A stretch of 64,000 nucleotides of DNA. Source: Embleya hyalina. Lineage in GTDB: Bacteria; Actinomycetota; Actinomycetes; Streptomycetales; Streptomycetaceae. Shown piece after piece: positions 39,563 through 50,009 of the stretch (position 1 is its first letter; the number at the start of each line of letters is the position of its first letter). The notes under the pieces are model-generated. The model saw only the letters and a program-made list of their open reading frames with translations. It did no database searches and had not been told where the DNA came from. Where the stretch lies: NCBI RefSeq assembly GCF_003967355.1, contig NZ_BIFH01000033.1, positions 62,001 to 126,000 of the forward strand, in the 5' to 3' direction. The position numbers were made by a program, and so were the translations under genes.

Positions 39563-41317
39563 CTACCCGACGAGGGCGGGGACTCGGCGTTCGAGCCGGG
39601 CCCGGAGGGCGAGCGCGGCCAGGACCAGCAGCACGGGAACGAGCACCCGCACGCCGGCTTCGACGCACGTGCCCACGACGGTGAGCCGGGTGCCGTCGCC
39701 GCGCAGGACGGCCGCGTGCACCACGACCCGCACGGCCGTACCGGCCCCGCCGGCGTCGGCCGGCAGGCCGAACAGGACGAGCGCCGCGACGGCGACGACC
39801 ATCGTGGCGGCGAGCCAACCCAGGACCCGGGCGGCGCGCAGGCCGTAGCCGGACCCGACCCGGTGGACGGCGAGCAGGGCACGTTCGGCCCGGGGCCGCT
39901 CCGGGTCGAGCCGGCGCATCTCCGCCTCGCCGTAGCGGAAGTCGGCGGCGTCCGCGGTGTTCCCGGCGACCGCGAAGGCCCGGCCCAACTCCCGGTACAG
40001 GGGCGCCAGGTCGGCCGGGGCGAGATCCCGCCGTACGGGCGGAGTGGGCGTTCCCCAAAAGCGCGGAAACTCCACCGGGCCGGGCTTCGGCGCCCACCCC
40101 CGCCAGTACCGCTCCTCGGCCAGGACGCGCCGGGAGGTGTGGTACGGCCGGCCGGTGGGCGTGCGGGCGAGCCCGACGCGACCGCCGAGGGTGAGCCGGT
40201 CGAGCCGGCGGGCGCCGGCGAACAGGCAATCGCCCAGGTCGACATCGATCAGCGCCAGATGCTCGACGTCGACTCCGCGCAGCGAGATCAGTCGAGCCCC
40301 CGACTCTCCCACACCGGTGATGGAGAGCGGGTGGGTCACCATCGCGTTCGACAGGTCGATGTCGGGCGAGCACAACCGCAGCGTGGCGGGCGCCTCCCAC
40401 CGGGTGCCCAGAAGGTGCACCGAAGCCGCCTCGGCCTCGATCGTCACGGGTTTTTCGAACACCGCCTCGCGCAGGTCGAGCCGGCCCGGGCAGGTGAACG
40501 GGCCCAGCCCGGAACCGGCGAAGACGGTGTGGTGGAAACTCGCGTCGGTGGCGAAGGTCACCTCCGCGAACCCGACCTCACCACAAAACCGCACGGCGTC
40601 GAACGAGGCCGCGGCGACGAACGTGGCGCGGCCGAACGAGACGCCCGTGACGAACGTCGACGCGAGGAAGTCGGCGTCGTCGACGAACGTCGTGTTGTCG
40701 AAGGAGCAGCCGTCGGCGAAGGTCGCGCCCATGAACGAGGCGTCCGTGAGCGTCGCGTCGCGAAACGTCGCGCCCGCGGCGAAGCCGGCGTTGCCGAAGT
40801 GGACACCGATGCCGACCGTCGCCTCGGCGAAGTCGGCGCGCGCCTCGAACGTCGTGTCGGAGAAGTCGGCGTTCCAGCCGATCGTGGCACCCCGGAACAG
40901 GGCTTCCCCGGTGAACGTCGCGTCGGAGAAGTCGGCACCCTCGTGGACCGCGGCACCCGTGAACCGGGCCTCCTCCGCGAACGTCACACCCGCGAAGTCG
41001 GCGCCGCCGGGGAAGATCGCCTCGACGAACCGGGCCCGCCCGAAGCGGGGCCGGCCGCCGGCGGGGTCGCGCAGCGCGGTGAGCAGCCGCTCGACCAGGT
41101 CCGGGGTCAGGGTGGTGCCGCTCAGGTCCACGTCGTCCCCCGGCGACAGGCCCAGGAGATGGGCGACCCGCTCCTTCGCGGTGACGTGGACCAGGCATTT
41201 CAGGTGTCCGGGCACGCGTATCCCCCGGCAGCCGACGGGATCGAGCCCGGCATCGGCGCCCTCGGCACAGTGCGTCCAGGGCGGCGGAGCGGGCCGCGGC
41301 CGCGGCGGGGACGTCAT
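39563..41317 (-). CDS. membrane protein with 11-residue pentapeptide-type repeats
   Basis: 584 residues from ATG 41317; the frame is open to 41452, but that would overlap the next gene upstream. Residues about 91-267 hold some 15 units of 11 residues with the pattern xxFxxATFxxx, such as ADFSDATFTGE and ATFRDATLTDA, so the Phe spacing alternates 5 and 6. This fits the pentapeptide-like Pfam class that folds as a four-sided beta helix. Two C-terminal hydrophobic helices lie at about 499-517 and 556-572. It may be a membrane-tethered repeat scaffold; the ligand is unknown. Confidence 0.78.
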   Translation of the reverse strand: MTSPPRPRPAPPPWTHCAEGADAGLDPVGCRGIRVPGHLKCLVHVTAKERVAHLLGLSPGDDVDLSGTTLTPDLVERLLTALRDPAGGRPRFGRARFVEAIFPGGADFAGVTFAEEARFTGAAVHEGADFSDATFTGEALFRGATIGWNADFSDTTFEARADFAEATVGIGVHFGNAGFAAGATFRDATLTDASFMGATFADGCSFDNTTFVDDADFLASTFVTGVSFGRATFVAAASFDAVRFCGEVGFAEVTFATDASFHHTVFAGSGLGPFTCPGRLDLREAVFEKPVTIEAEAASVHLLGTRWEAPATLRLCSPDIDLSNAMVTHPLSITGVGESGARLISLRGVDVEHLALIDVDLGDCLFAGARRLDRLTLGGRVGLARTPTGRPYHTSRRVLAEERYWRGWAPKPGPVEFPRFWGTPTPPVRRDLAPADLAPLYRELGRAFAVAGNTADAADFRYGEAEMRRLDPERPRAERALLAVHRVGSGYGLRAARVLGWLAATMVVAVAALVLFGLPADAGGAGTAVRVVVHAAVLRGDGTRLTVVGTCVEAGVRVLVPVLLVLAALALRARLERRVPALVG

Positions 41318-41406
41318 GCCATCGGGGACGAACGTGTCCTCGGCCGCGGTTGCGGCGGAGGACACGACCGCGGTCGCGGCGGGGCCGGGCGGACCCGGCC
41401 CGCGCG

Positions 41407-41766
41407 TCAGCCCTGCGCGCCGCCCAGTTGCAGGCCCGCCATCCGGGACCACTCGTACTCGGTCGTGCGCACCTTCGCCGCGAGTTCGTTCGGGAACTCC
41501 TCGTGCAGCGTCACGCCCGCCTTCACGATCGCCGCGCGGGCGATGTCCCGGTCGCGCACGACCTGGTCGCCCCAGGCCCCGTCGGTGCCGACGAGCACGA
41601 TCCGGGTCGCGTCGCGGCCGACGTACTCGACGACCGCGTCGCCCCCGCCGCCGTGCGCGGCGGTGAAGCGCTCGATGTGTTTGGCGATCCTGCGCACCTG
41701 TCGCTCGACCCGCGCATCCGGGGAACCCGGTTCCGGCGTGGCCGTCGTGGTCTCGGTGTCCGTCAT
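41407..41766 (-). CDS. small conserved protein, function unknown
   Basis: 119 residues from ATG 41766; GTG 41775 three codons up is possible, and neither has a strong ribosome site. The sequence has an acidic/Thr-rich start, a basic amphipathic helix (RVERQVRRIAKHIERF) and a compact alpha/beta part (DAVVEYVGRDATRIVLVGTDG and GDQVVRDRDIARAAIVKAGV). No family is recognised. It is on the same strand as ctaB and may be its downstream partner, 102 bases away. Confidence 0.6.
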   Translation of the reverse strand: MTDTETTTATPEPGSPDARVERQVRRIAKHIERFTAAHGGGGDAVVEYVGRDATRIVLVGTDGAWGDQVVRDRDIARAAIVKAGVTLHEEFPNELAAKVRTTEYEWSRMAGLQLGGAQG

Positions 41767-41868
41767 GGCGCCCACATTACCGACGGGGCGTCACCGGATC
41801 CGGCGCAATCGCGCGTGGTCCGGATCACGTCGCGACGCACCGCTCGCGGGCGCCGCGCCGGAGCCGGC

Positions 41869-42813
41869 TCAGAACAGCAGCGGGTCGACCGCGACCGCGA
41901 CGAACAGCAGCGTCAGGTAGGTGATCGACCAGTGGAACAGCCGCATCTCCTTGAGCTTGGCGCCGGTCACCTCGGCCTTGGCCCGACGCCGCAGCCCGTG
42001 CGCCTCCCACAACCAGGCCACCCCGAGCAGCGCCGCGGCGATCGGGTACAGCGGCCCGGTGTCCGCGGCCGGCCACAGCAGCATCGACACCCCGACCATG
42101 ACCCAGCTGTAGAGCACGATCTGGTTCGCGACGACCTTGTTGCCCGCGACCACCGGCAACATCGGCACACCGGCATTGGTGTAGTCGTCGGTGAACTTCA
42201 TCGACAGCGGCCAATAATGCGGCGGGGTCCAGAAGAAGACCACCGCGAACAAGACCACCGGTGCCCAGTCCAGCGAATTCGTGACCGCGGTCCAGCCGAT
42301 CAACACCTGCATGCAACCCGCGATACCGCCCCACACGATGTTCTGCGGCGTGCGCCGCTTCAGCAACATCGTGTAGACGACGACGTAATAGAAGATCGCG
42401 AAGACGGAAAGCGCCGCCGACAGCGGATTGACCAGGAACCAGAACCACGCGGTGGAAACGACCCCGAGCGCGCTCGCGAACACGATCGACTCGCGCGGCG
42501 ACACCATTCCGGTGACCAGCGGCCGTCGTTCGGTGCGGTGCATCAGCCGGTCGATGTCCCGGTCGATGTACATGTTGAAGGCGTTGGCGCTGCCCGCCGA
42601 AAGGTAACCGCCGAAGACGACCAGCAACACCAGACCCAGATCCGGCAGCCCGTGCGCCGCGAGGAACATCACCGGAATCGTGCTGATCAGCAGCAGTTCG
42701 ATGATGCGCGGCTTGGTGAGGGCCACGAATGCGAGAACCCGGGCCATCGGCGGGCGGGCGCCGGCGGGCGCATTTCCCACCAGCCCGGCCGGTCGGGATT
42801 CGACGGCTGTCAC
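41869..42813 (-). CDS. ctaB: protoheme IX farnesyltransferase
   Basis: 314 residues from GTG 42813 (GTG 42819 also possible). Eight to nine membrane helices and the prenyltransferase motif [21 protein letters not shown] are present; [20 protein letters not shown] and [12 protein letters not shown] are typical of CtaB/Cox10. It adds a farnesyl chain to heme b to make heme O, the precursor of heme A for cytochrome oxidase. ctaA, which does the next step, is 14 kb away. It diverges from tkt, an arrangement I recall from other actinomycetes. Confidence 0.95.
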   Translation of the reverse strand: MTAVESRPAGLVGNAPAGARPPMARVLAFVALTKPRIIELLLISTIPVMFLAAHGLPDLGLVLLVVFGGYLSAGSANAFNMYIDRDIDRLMHRTERRPLVTGMVSPRESIVFASALGVVSTAWFWFLVNPLSAALSVFAIFYYVVVYTMLLKRRTPQNIVWGGIAGCMQVLIGWTAVTNSLDWAPVVLFAVVFFWTPPHYWPLSMKFTDDYTNAGVPMLPVVAGNKVVANQIVLYSWVMVGVSMLLWPAADTGPLYPIAAALLGVAWLWEAHGLRRRAKAEVTGAKLKEMRLFHWSITYLTLLFVAVAVDPLLF

Positions 42814-43263
42814 GAACACCCCATCAGCAGCGTTTTCGGCCGGGCCCGGGTGCCGCCCGGAAGCCGGTTTGCTCGTCAATATGTAAGCGGAAGGCAAGCG
42901 GTGTCGAGACGTCGGGGTCCGGACCCACTAGCAGGAAACTGTAGTCCCTCACCAGGGGCACGAAGCCTCCGGGGCATGCCCGCCGCACCGCCGGGTAGCC
43001 GACCGGAAGGTCGCCGCGTGCGCCGCCCCGTGCCCACCACGCGTCGCGCCCCGTCCCGCGTGTCCCCGCGGTCCGCTCGACCACGTGGACACCGGGGCGA
43101 ACCACACGGCGAACGTCACCACCCGGGTGGCCGTCCTCCGAGCGAGGGAACATGCCGCCCCCGGTAGGCTCGGCCACGTGCCTGAGGCGCCGGGGCGAAG
43201 GTCCCGAGCCGGCCGCAATCATTCGGCCTATCCCGGAAGACCCCGGAAGGAGCCCTGACAAGG
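42814..43263. other. divergent control region ctaB / tkt
   Basis: 450 bases without a gene. A candidate ctaB promoter is described separately at 42880-42907. On the tkt side a TAGGCT hexamer at 43165-43170 could be a -10 element, but no matching -35 is visible. Several opposing open frames here are GC-driven and not believable genes. Confidence 0.45.
42880..42907 (-). promoter_or_regulatory. candidate ctaB promoter
   Basis: On the minus strand TCGACA (42907-42902) and TACATA (42885-42880) are 16 bases apart. This predicts a transcript start near 42873, some 60 bases ahead of the ctaB start codon, in a locally less GC-rich stretch. Confidence 0.4.
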
Positions 43264-45354
43264 GTGAGCACCAAGCCGACCCCCGACAACAGCTCTCTCG
43301 ACTGGAGCGACCTCGACAAGCGAGCCGTCGACACCGCTCGCGTGCTCGCGATGGACGCCGTTCAGAAGGTCGGTAACGGCCACCCCGGAACGGCCATGAG
43401 CCTGGCCCCGGCGGCCTACCTCATCTGGCAGAAGTTCCTGCGCCACGACCCGACCGACCCGGACTGGACCGGTCGCGACCGCTTCGTGTTGTCCCCGGGC
43501 CACACCAGCCTGACCCTGTACACCCAGCTCTACCTGTCCGGCTACGGCCTGACCCTGGACGACCTGAAGTCGTTCCGCACCTGGGGCAGCCGCACCCCCG
43601 GCCACCCCGAGCACGGCCACACCGCCGGCGTCGAGACCACCACCGGGCCGCTCGGCCAGGGCGTGGGCAACGCGGTCGGCATGGCGATGGCGGCCCGCTA
43701 CGAGCGCGGCCTGTTCGACCCGGACGCGGCCCCCGGCACCTCCCCGTTCGACCACACCATCTGGGTGATCGCCTCCGACGGCGACCTGGAAGAGGGCATC
43801 TCCGCCGAGGCCAGCTCGCTCGCCGGGCACCAGAAGCTGGGCAACCTCGTCGTGCTCTACGACGACAACCACATCTCGATCGAGGGCGACACCGAGACCG
43901 CGTTCAGCGAGGACGTCCTCGCCCGCTACGCGGCCTACGGCTGGCACACCATCCGGGTCGAGCCGCAGGCCGACGGCGACATCGACGTCGCGGCGCTGAA
44001 CGCGGCCCTGGCGGCGGGCAAGGCGGAGACCGGCCGGCCGACCATGATCGCGATGCGTACGATCATCGCCTGGCCCGCGCCGAACGCGCAGAACACCGGC
44101 AAGGCGCACGGCTCGGCGCTCGGCGCCGACGAGGTCGCGGCCACCAAGCGGGTGCTCGGCTTCGACCCGGAGCAGACCTTCGAGGTCGCCGACGAGGTGC
44201 TCGCGCACGCGCACCAGGTGGTCGACCGCGGTCGCGCGGCGCACGACGCGTGGAAGAGCGCGTTCGCCAAGTGGGCCGAGACCAACCCCGAGCGCGCCGC
44301 CGAGCACGCCCGCATCTCCGCCCGTCGACTGCCCGACGGCTGGGAGAAGGCGCTGCCGGAGTTCGAGGCCGGCAAGCCCGTCGCCACCCGCAAGGCCTCC
44401 GGCAAGGTGCTCGCCGCGCTCGGCCCGGTCGTCCCCGAGCTGTGGGGCGGCTCGGCCGACCTGGCCGAGTCCAACAACACCACCATCGACGAGGGCAGTT
44501 CGTTCCTGCCCGAGGGCAACCCCCTCAAGGGCGCGAACCCGTACGGGCGCACCGTGCACTGGGGCATCCGCGAGCACGCCATGGGCTCGACCATGAACGG
44601 CATCGCGCTGCACGGCGGGACCCGGATCTACGGCGGCACCTTCCTGGTGTTCAGCGACTACATGCGCCCGGCCGTCCGGCTCGCCGCGCTGATGAAGCTG
44701 CCCACGACCTACGTGTGGACGCACGACTCGATCGGTCTCGGCGAGGACGGCCCCACCCACCAGCCGATCGAGCACATCGCCGCGCTGCGCGCGATCCCCG
44801 GTCTGGACGTGGTCCGCCCGGGTGACGCCAACGAGGTCTCGGTGGCCTGGCGCAAGATCCTGGAGACCACCGACCGCCCGGCCGGCATCCTGCTCACCCG
44901 CCAGGACGTACCCACCTGGGACCGCACCGAGTTCGGCTCGGCCGAGGGCACCGCGCGCGGTGGCTACGTGCTGGCCGAGGCGTCCAGCGGCACCCCGCAG
45001 GTGATCCTGATCGGCACCGGTTCCGAGGTGCAGATCGCGGTCGCCGCGCGCGAGGTGCTGGAGGCCGAGGGCGTGCCCACCCGGGTCGTCTCGCTGCCCT
45101 GCCTCGAGTGGTTCAACGAGCAGGACCAGGCGTACCGCGAGCAGGTGCTGCCGCCGTCGGTCAAGGCGCGTGTGTCGGTCGAGGCCGGCATCGCCCAGGG
45201 CTGGCGCGAGTTGGTCGGCGACGCGGGTCGGATCGTCTCGCTGGAGCACTTCGGCGCGTCGGCGGACTACAAGAAGCTGTTCGCCGAGTTCGGGCTGACC
45301 CACGAGGCCGTCGTTTCGGCCGCTCGGGAATCCCTGGCGCACGCCGGTAGCTGA
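43264..45354 (+). CDS. tkt: transketolase
   Basis: 696 residues from GTG 43264 with GGAAGGAG upstream. The thiamine diphosphate domain shows [25 protein letters not shown] and the cofactor motif [10 protein letters not shown]...; the middle domain has [15 protein letters not shown]. It moves two-carbon ketol units in the non-oxidative pentose phosphate pathway and needs Mg2+. It heads a row of pentose phosphate genes. A 19-bp hairpin follows the stop, so tal is at least partly separate. Confidence 0.96.
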   Translation: MSTKPTPDNSSLDWSDLDKRAVDTARVLAMDAVQKVGNGHPGTAMSLAPAAYLIWQKFLRHDPTDPDWTGRDRFVLSPGHTSLTLYTQLYLSGYGLTLDDLKSFRTWGSRTPGHPEHGHTAGVETTTGPLGQGVGNAVGMAMAARYERGLFDPDAAPGTSPFDHTIWVIASDGDLEEGISAEASSLAGHQKLGNLVVLYDDNHISIEGDTETAFSEDVLARYAAYGWHTIRVEPQADGDIDVAALNAALAAGKAETGRPTMIAMRTIIAWPAPNAQNTGKAHGSALGADEVAATKRVLGFDPEQTFEVADEVLAHAHQVVDRGRAAHDAWKSAFAKWAETNPERAAEHARISARRLPDGWEKALPEFEAGKPVATRKASGKVLAALGPVVPELWGGSADLAESNNTTIDEGSSFLPEGNPLKGANPYGRTVHWGIREHAMGSTMNGIALHGGTRIYGGTFLVFSDYMRPAVRLAALMKLPTTYVWTHDSIGLGEDGPTHQPIEHIAALRAIPGLDVVRPGDANEVSVAWRKILETTDRPAGILLTRQDVPTWDRTEFGSAEGTARGGYVLAEASSGTPQVILIGTGSEVQIAVAAREVLEAEGVPTRVVSLPCLEWFNEQDQAYREQVLPPSVKARVSVEAGIAQGWRELVGDAGRIVSLEHFGASADYKKLFAEFGLTHEAVVSAARESLAHAGS

Positions 45355-45369
45355 AGATCATGTGACCCG

Positions 45370-45411
45370 GTGGGCGGTGTCGGGTGGGAACACCCGCCCG
45401 ACACCGCCCAC
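45370..45411 (+). terminator. very long hairpin between tkt and tal
   Basis: Arms 45370-45388 and 45393-45411 pair over 19 positions with one G-U pair around the loop AACA, 15 bases after the tkt stop; pairing extends further with a small bulge. There is no U-run. Confidence 0.8.
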
Positions 45412-45481
45412 ACCGGGCGCCGATCCGCCGCCCACGACGCGGCCGGATCCCGGCCGCCCACTCGATAAGGAGCAAAGTGTC

Positions 45482-46594
45482 ATGACGGAACCCCTGCGTC
45501 GCCTGTCCGCCGAGGGCGTGGCCGTGTGGCTCGACGACCTGAGCCGGACGCGGCTGGAGTCCGGCAACCTGCACGAACTCGTCCGCGACCGCGAGGTCGT
45601 GGGCGTGACCACCAACCCGGCGATCTTCCAGAAGGCGATCACCGGCAACGACGTCTACGACGCCCAGCTGCGCGACCTCGCGGTACGTGGCGTGACCGTC
45701 GACGAGGCCGTACGGATGATCACCTCGGCCGACGTACGCCGGGCGTGCGACGTGCTGCGCCCGGTCTACGACGCGACGAACGGCGTCGACGGCCGGGTGT
45801 CGATCGAGGTCGACCCGCGCCTCGCGCACAAGACCGAGCCGACCATCGCCGAGGCCCGCCAGCTGTGGTGGCTCGTCGACCGGCCGAACCTGTTCATCAA
45901 GATCCCCGCCACCAAGGCCGGCCTGCCCGCCATCTCGCAGACCCTCGCCGAGGGGATCAGCGTCAACGTCACGCTGATCTTCTCGCTGGCCCGCTACCGC
46001 GAGGTGATGGAGGCCTACGTCGAGGGCATCGAGCGCGCCCGCGCCGCCGGTCTGGACATCTCGAAGATCGAGTCGGTCGCGTCGTTCTTCGTCTCCCGCG
46101 TGGACACCGAGATCGACAAGCGGCTGGCCGCGCTCGGCACCGACGAGGCCGCGGCCGCGGCGGGCAAGGCCGCGGTGGCCAACGCGCGACTGGCCTACCA
46201 GGCGTACGAAGAGGTCTTCGGCACCGAGCGCTGGCAGGCCCTCGCCGCCGCCGGGGCCCGGCCGCAGCGCCCGCTGTGGGCCTCGACCGGCGTCAAGGAC
46301 CCGGCGTACCGCGACACGATGTACGTGGACGACCTGGTCGTCGAGGGCGTGGTGAACACCATGCCCGAGGCCACCTTGAACGCGGTCGCCGACCACGGCG
46401 CGATCACCGGCGACACCGTGCACGGCACCTACGAGTCGGCGCAGGCCGACCTCGACGCGGTCGCCAAGCTCGGCATCTCCTACGACGAGGTCGTCGACCT
46501 GCTCGAGGAGGAGGGCGTCGAGAAGTTCGAGACCTCCTGGAACGAGCTGCTCGCGTCCGTACAGGGCGAGCTGGACCGGCTCGCCAAGGGCTGA
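45482..46594 (+). CDS. tal: transaldolase
   Basis: 370 residues from ATG 45482 with AAGGAG upstream. The conserved [15 protein letters not shown] is near the N-terminus and the Schiff-base lysine is in [26 protein letters not shown] and [15 protein letters not shown] follow. The length fits the long actinobacterial transaldolase class (TalB-like, about 370 residues). It transfers dihydroxyacetone units in the pentose phosphate pathway. A hairpin with two G-U pairs follows before pgi. Confidence 0.96.
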   Translation: MTEPLRRLSAEGVAVWLDDLSRTRLESGNLHELVRDREVVGVTTNPAIFQKAITGNDVYDAQLRDLAVRGVTVDEAVRMITSADVRRACDVLRPVYDATNGVDGRVSIEVDPRLAHKTEPTIAEARQLWWLVDRPNLFIKIPATKAGLPAISQTLAEGISVNVTLIFSLARYREVMEAYVEGIERARAAGLDISKIESVASFFVSRVDTEIDKRLAALGTDEAAAAAGKAAVANARLAYQAYEEVFGTERWQALAAAGARPQRPLWASTGVKDPAYRDTMYVDDLVVEGVVNTMPEATLNAVADHGAITGDTVHGTYESAQADLDAVAKLGISYDEVVDLLEEEGVEKFETSWNELLASVQGELDRLAKG

Positions 46595-46660
46595 CGCCCA
46601 CCTCGTCGAACGGCCGTTGCACCCGGTCGGCCTCCCTCGCCGACCGGCGCAGTACCCGCT

Positions 46661-46705
46661 CGTCCCGCCGCCGCCGAATGTGACCCGTTCGGTGGTGGCG
46701 GGACG
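46661..46705 (+). terminator. hairpin between tal and pgi
   Basis: Arms 46661-46678 and 46688-46705 pair over 18 positions with two G-U pairs and a 9-base loop. It lies 66 bases after the tal stop. Confidence 0.7.
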
Positions 46706-46773
46706 GGTAATCCACGCAATCAGGGCATGATTTCAGCACACTCCCACCCCATTCATAGGAGGGCTGACCGCCC

Positions 46774-48456
46774 GTGGTACACGCAAACGACGAACGCGTG
46801 ACCGCAGGCGGCGTGGACGTCACCGTTTCCGGTGACCTCGTTCACTCCGCCGCAGTCGCCGAAGTCATCACCGCCTGCGTCGTGGACAAGGTGCCCGCGC
46901 GCCTGGCCGCCTCCGACGCCACCCTGTGGGGTCCGGACGCCGAGTCGCTGGCCGCGATCCGCCTGGGATGGGTGGACCTGCCCGCCTCCTCGCGCGCGCT
47001 GCTGCCGCAACTCGCCGAACTGCGCGAGCGGCTGGCCGCCGAGGGACTGGACCACGTGGTCCTGGCCGGCATGGGCGGCTCCTCGCTGGCCCCCGAGGTG
47101 ATCACCGCCACCTACGGCAAGCCGCTCACCGTGCTCGACACCACAGACCCCGCCCAGGTCCGCCGCGCGCTCGGCGACGACCTGGAGCGCACCGTCGTGG
47201 TCGTCTCCAGCAAGAGCGGCGGCACCGTGGAGACCGACAGCCACCGCCGCGCGTTCGAACAGGCCTTCCTCGACGAGGGGTTGACCAACGACCAGCTCGC
47301 CGGGCGGATCGTGGTGGTGACCGACCCGGGCTCGCCGCTGGAGAACACCGCGCGCAACGCCGGCTACACCATCGTGCTCGCCGACCCCAACGTCGGCGGT
47401 CGCTACTCCGCGCTGACCGCGTTCGGCCTGGTGCCCAGCGCGCTGGCCGGGGTGGACGTGGAACGCCTGCTCGACGAGGCCGCCGCGCTGGCCCCGACGC
47501 TGGCCGGCGATCGGGACAACCCCGGCCTGCTGCTCGGCGCGGTGCTCGGGGCCGCCGCCAACCACGGCCGGGACAAGCTGGTTTTGGCCAACAGCGGCGA
47601 CATCGTCGGATTCGGCGACTGGGCCGAGCAGTTGATCGCCGAATCCACCGGCAAGCAGGGCCGGGGCATCCTGCCCGTCGTGGTCGAGGGCCCGACCGCG
47701 CCCGGCTTCGACCACGCGACCGGCCCCGACGCGGTGTGCGCGGTCATCGGCGCCGAGGACATCGAGCGCCCCGCCGCCGACCTGCGCGTCTCCGGCCCGC
47801 TGGGCGCGCAGTTGTTGCTGTGGGAGTACGCGACCGCGGTGGCCGGCCGGGTGCTCGGCATCGACCCGTTCGACCAGCCCAACGTGCAGGAGTCCAAGGA
47901 CAACACCGGCGCGCTGCTGACCAGGGCGGGCGACGAGGGACCGCTGCCCGTGGGCACCCCCGCCTTCGTCGACGGCGCGGTCGAGGTACACGGCGACCTG
48001 GCCCTGTCGACCGGCGCGAGCGACCTGACCGGGGCGCTGCGCGCGCTGCTCGCCGCGGTGCCCGACAACGGCTACCTCGCCGTGATGGCCTACCTGGACC
48101 GGCTCGGCGACACCGACGCCCCCAAGCTGCGCCCGCTGCTCGCCGAGGCGCTGGACGGCGAGCAGGTCACCTTCGGCTGGGCACCCCGATTCCTGCACTC
48201 CACCGGCCAGTTCCACAAGGGCGGACCCGCCGTCGGCGCCTTCCTCCAGATCACCGGCGCCAATGCCGAGGACCTGGACGTACCGGCCAAGCCGTACAGC
48301 TTCGGCCGCCTGCAACTGGCCCAGGCCCTCGGCGACCTCGGCGCGATCACCTCGCGCGAGCGCCCGGTGCTGCGCCTGCACCTGACCGACCGCGCGGCCG
48401 GACTCGGGCAACTGCTCGACGCCGCCCGCGCCCTCGCGGACGGAGCGGCTCGATGA
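46774..48456 (+). CDS. pgi: glucose-6-phosphate isomerase
   Basis: 560 residues from GTG 46774 with AGGAGGG ten bases upstream. The sugar isomerase (SIS) core shows VVLAGMGGSSLAPEV and SSKSGGTVETDS; the C-terminal part shows GPLGAQLLLWEYATAVAGR and PNVQESKDNTG. It interconverts glucose 6-phosphate and fructose 6-phosphate, linking glycolysis with the oxidative pentose phosphate branch. Its stop overlaps the zwf start (ATGA), so pgi, zwf, opcA and pgl form one translationally coupled operon. Confidence 0.93.
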   Translation: MVHANDERVTAGGVDVTVSGDLVHSAAVAEVITACVVDKVPARLAASDATLWGPDAESLAAIRLGWVDLPASSRALLPQLAELRERLAAEGLDHVVLAGMGGSSLAPEVITATYGKPLTVLDTTDPAQVRRALGDDLERTVVVVSSKSGGTVETDSHRRAFEQAFLDEGLTNDQLAGRIVVVTDPGSPLENTARNAGYTIVLADPNVGGRYSALTAFGLVPSALAGVDVERLLDEAAALAPTLAGDRDNPGLLLGAVLGAAANHGRDKLVLANSGDIVGFGDWAEQLIAESTGKQGRGILPVVVEGPTAPGFDHATGPDAVCAVIGAEDIERPAADLRVSGPLGAQLLLWEYATAVAGRVLGIDPFDQPNVQESKDNTGALLTRAGDEGPLPVGTPAFVDGAVEVHGDLALSTGASDLTGALRALLAAVPDNGYLAVMAYLDRLGDTDAPKLRPLLAEALDGEQVTFGWAPRFLHSTGQFHKGGPAVGAFLQITGANAEDLDVPAKPYSFGRLQLAQALGDLGAITSRERPVLRLHLTDRAAGLGQLLDAARALADGAAR

Positions 48457-50009
48457 GCCCCAAAGCCGGCAAGAGCAAGCCGGCCGCCTGGCCGGAGAAC
48501 CCGCTGCGCGACCCCCAGGACCGCCGACTCCCGCGCATCGCGGGCCCGTCGGGCCTGGTCATCTTCGGCGTCACCGGCGACCTGTCCCGCAAGAAGCTGA
48601 TGCCGGCGATCTACGACCTGGCCAACCGCGGCCTGCTGCCGCCGGGCTTCGCGCTGACCGGGTTCGCCCGGCGCGACTGGGAGAACCAGGACTTCGCCCA
48701 GGTGGTCTACGAGGCGGTCAAGGAACACGCCCGGACCCCCTTCCGCGAGGAGGTCTGGCAGCAGCTGTCCGAGGGATTCCGGTTCGTCCAGGGCGAGTTC
48801 GACGACGGCAAGGCGTTCGACCAGCTGCGCCAGACGATCGACGAGCTGGACGAGCAGCAGGGCACCCAGGGCAACCACGCGTTCTACCTGTCGGTGCCGC
48901 CGAAGGCCTTCCCCGAGGTGGTCCGCCAGCTCAAGGAGCACGGACTCGCCGACCCCAGGGCCGACTCGTGGCGCCGCGTGGTGATCGAGAAGCCGTTCGG
49001 GCACGACCTCAAGAGCGCGCGCGAGCTGAACAAGGTCGTCGACGAGGTCTTCCCGCCCGAGTCGGTCTTCCGGATCGACCACTACCTGGGCAAGGAGACC
49101 GTCCAGAACATCATGGCGTTGCGCTTTGCCAACACCATGTTCGAACCGCTGTGGAACCGCTCCTACGTGGACCACGTGCAGATCACCATGGCCGAGGACA
49201 TCGGCATCGGCGGCCGGGCCGGGTACTACGACGGCATCGGCGCCGCGCGCGACGTGATCCAGAACCACCTGCTGCAACTGCTCGCGCTGACCGCGATGGA
49301 GGAGCCGGTGTCCTTCGACGCCGACTCGCTGGTCGCCGAGAAGCTGAAGGTGCTGAGCTCGGTCAAGCTGCCCGACGACCTGTCGCGCGGCACGGTGCGG
49401 GCCCAGTACACCCGCGGCTGGCAGGGCGGCGAACTGGCCAAGGGCTACCTCGAAGAGGACGGCATCCCGCCGGACTCGCGTACCGACACCTACGCCGCGA
49501 TCAAGCTGGAGATCGCCAACCGCCGCTGGGCGGGCGTGCCGTTCTACCTGCGCGCGGGCAAGCGCCTCGGCCGCCGGGTCACCGAGATCGCGGTGGTCTT
49601 CCAGCGCGCCCCGCACCTGCCGTTCGACGCCACCGCGACCGAGGAACTGGGGCAGAACGCCCTGGTCATCCGGGTGCAGCCGGACGAGGGCATGACGGTG
49701 CGCTTCGGCTCCAAGGTGCCCGGCACCGCGATGGAGGTGCGCGACGTCAACATGGACTTCGCGTACGGCGAGTCGTTCACCGAGTCGAGCCCGGAGGCCT
49801 ACGAGCGCCTGCTGCTCGACGTGCTGCTCGGCGACGCCCCGCTGTTCCCCCGGCACGAGGAGGTCGAGCTGTCCTGGAAGATCCTCGACCCGATCGAGGA
49901 GCACTGGGCACAGCACGGCAAGCCCGAGCCCTACGTGTCCGGGACCTGGGGTCCGGACGCGGCCGACGAGATGCTCGCACGTGACGGACGGAGCTGGCGC
50001 CGCCCATGA
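48453..50009 (+). CDS. zwf: glucose-6-phosphate dehydrogenase
   Basis: 518 residues; ATG 48453 overlaps the pgi stop. The dinucleotide motif is FGVTGDLSRKKLMPA and the active site is RIDHYLGKE with the catalytic His; EKPFGHDL is the conserved substrate region. It makes NADPH and 6-phosphogluconolactone. opcA, which in actinobacteria encodes its assembly/activity partner, overlaps its stop (ATGA). NADPH from this step can serve the thiol and Fe-S systems encoded nearby. Confidence 0.97.
   Translation: MSPKAGKSKPAAWPENPLRDPQDRRLPRIAGPSGLVIFGVTGDLSRKKLMPAIYDLANRGLLPPGFALTGFARRDWENQDFAQVVYEAVKEHARTPFREEVWQQLSEGFRFVQGEFDDGKAFDQLRQTIDELDEQQGTQGNHAFYLSVPPKAFPEVVRQLKEHGLADPRADSWRRVVIEKPFGHDLKSARELNKVVDEVFPPESVFRIDHYLGKETVQNIMALRFANTMFEPLWNRSYVDHVQITMAEDIGIGGRAGYYDGIGAARDVIQNHLLQLLALTAMEEPVSFDADSLVAEKLKVLSSVKLPDDLSRGTVRAQYTRGWQGGELAKGYLEEDGIPPDSRTDTYAAIKLEIANRRWAGVPFYLRAGKRLGRRVTEIAVVFQRAPHLPFDATATEELGQNALVIRVQPDEGMTVRFGSKVPGTAMEVRDVNMDFAYGESFTESSPEAYERLLLDVLLGDAPLFPRHEEVELSWKILDPIEEHWAQHGKPEPYVSGTWGPDAADEMLARDGRSWRRP

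Noticed and set aside
42824..43261. Minus-strand open frame of 145 codons between ctaB and tkt
   Set aside because: No recognisable protein, no ribosome site, and it occupies the divergent promoter region.
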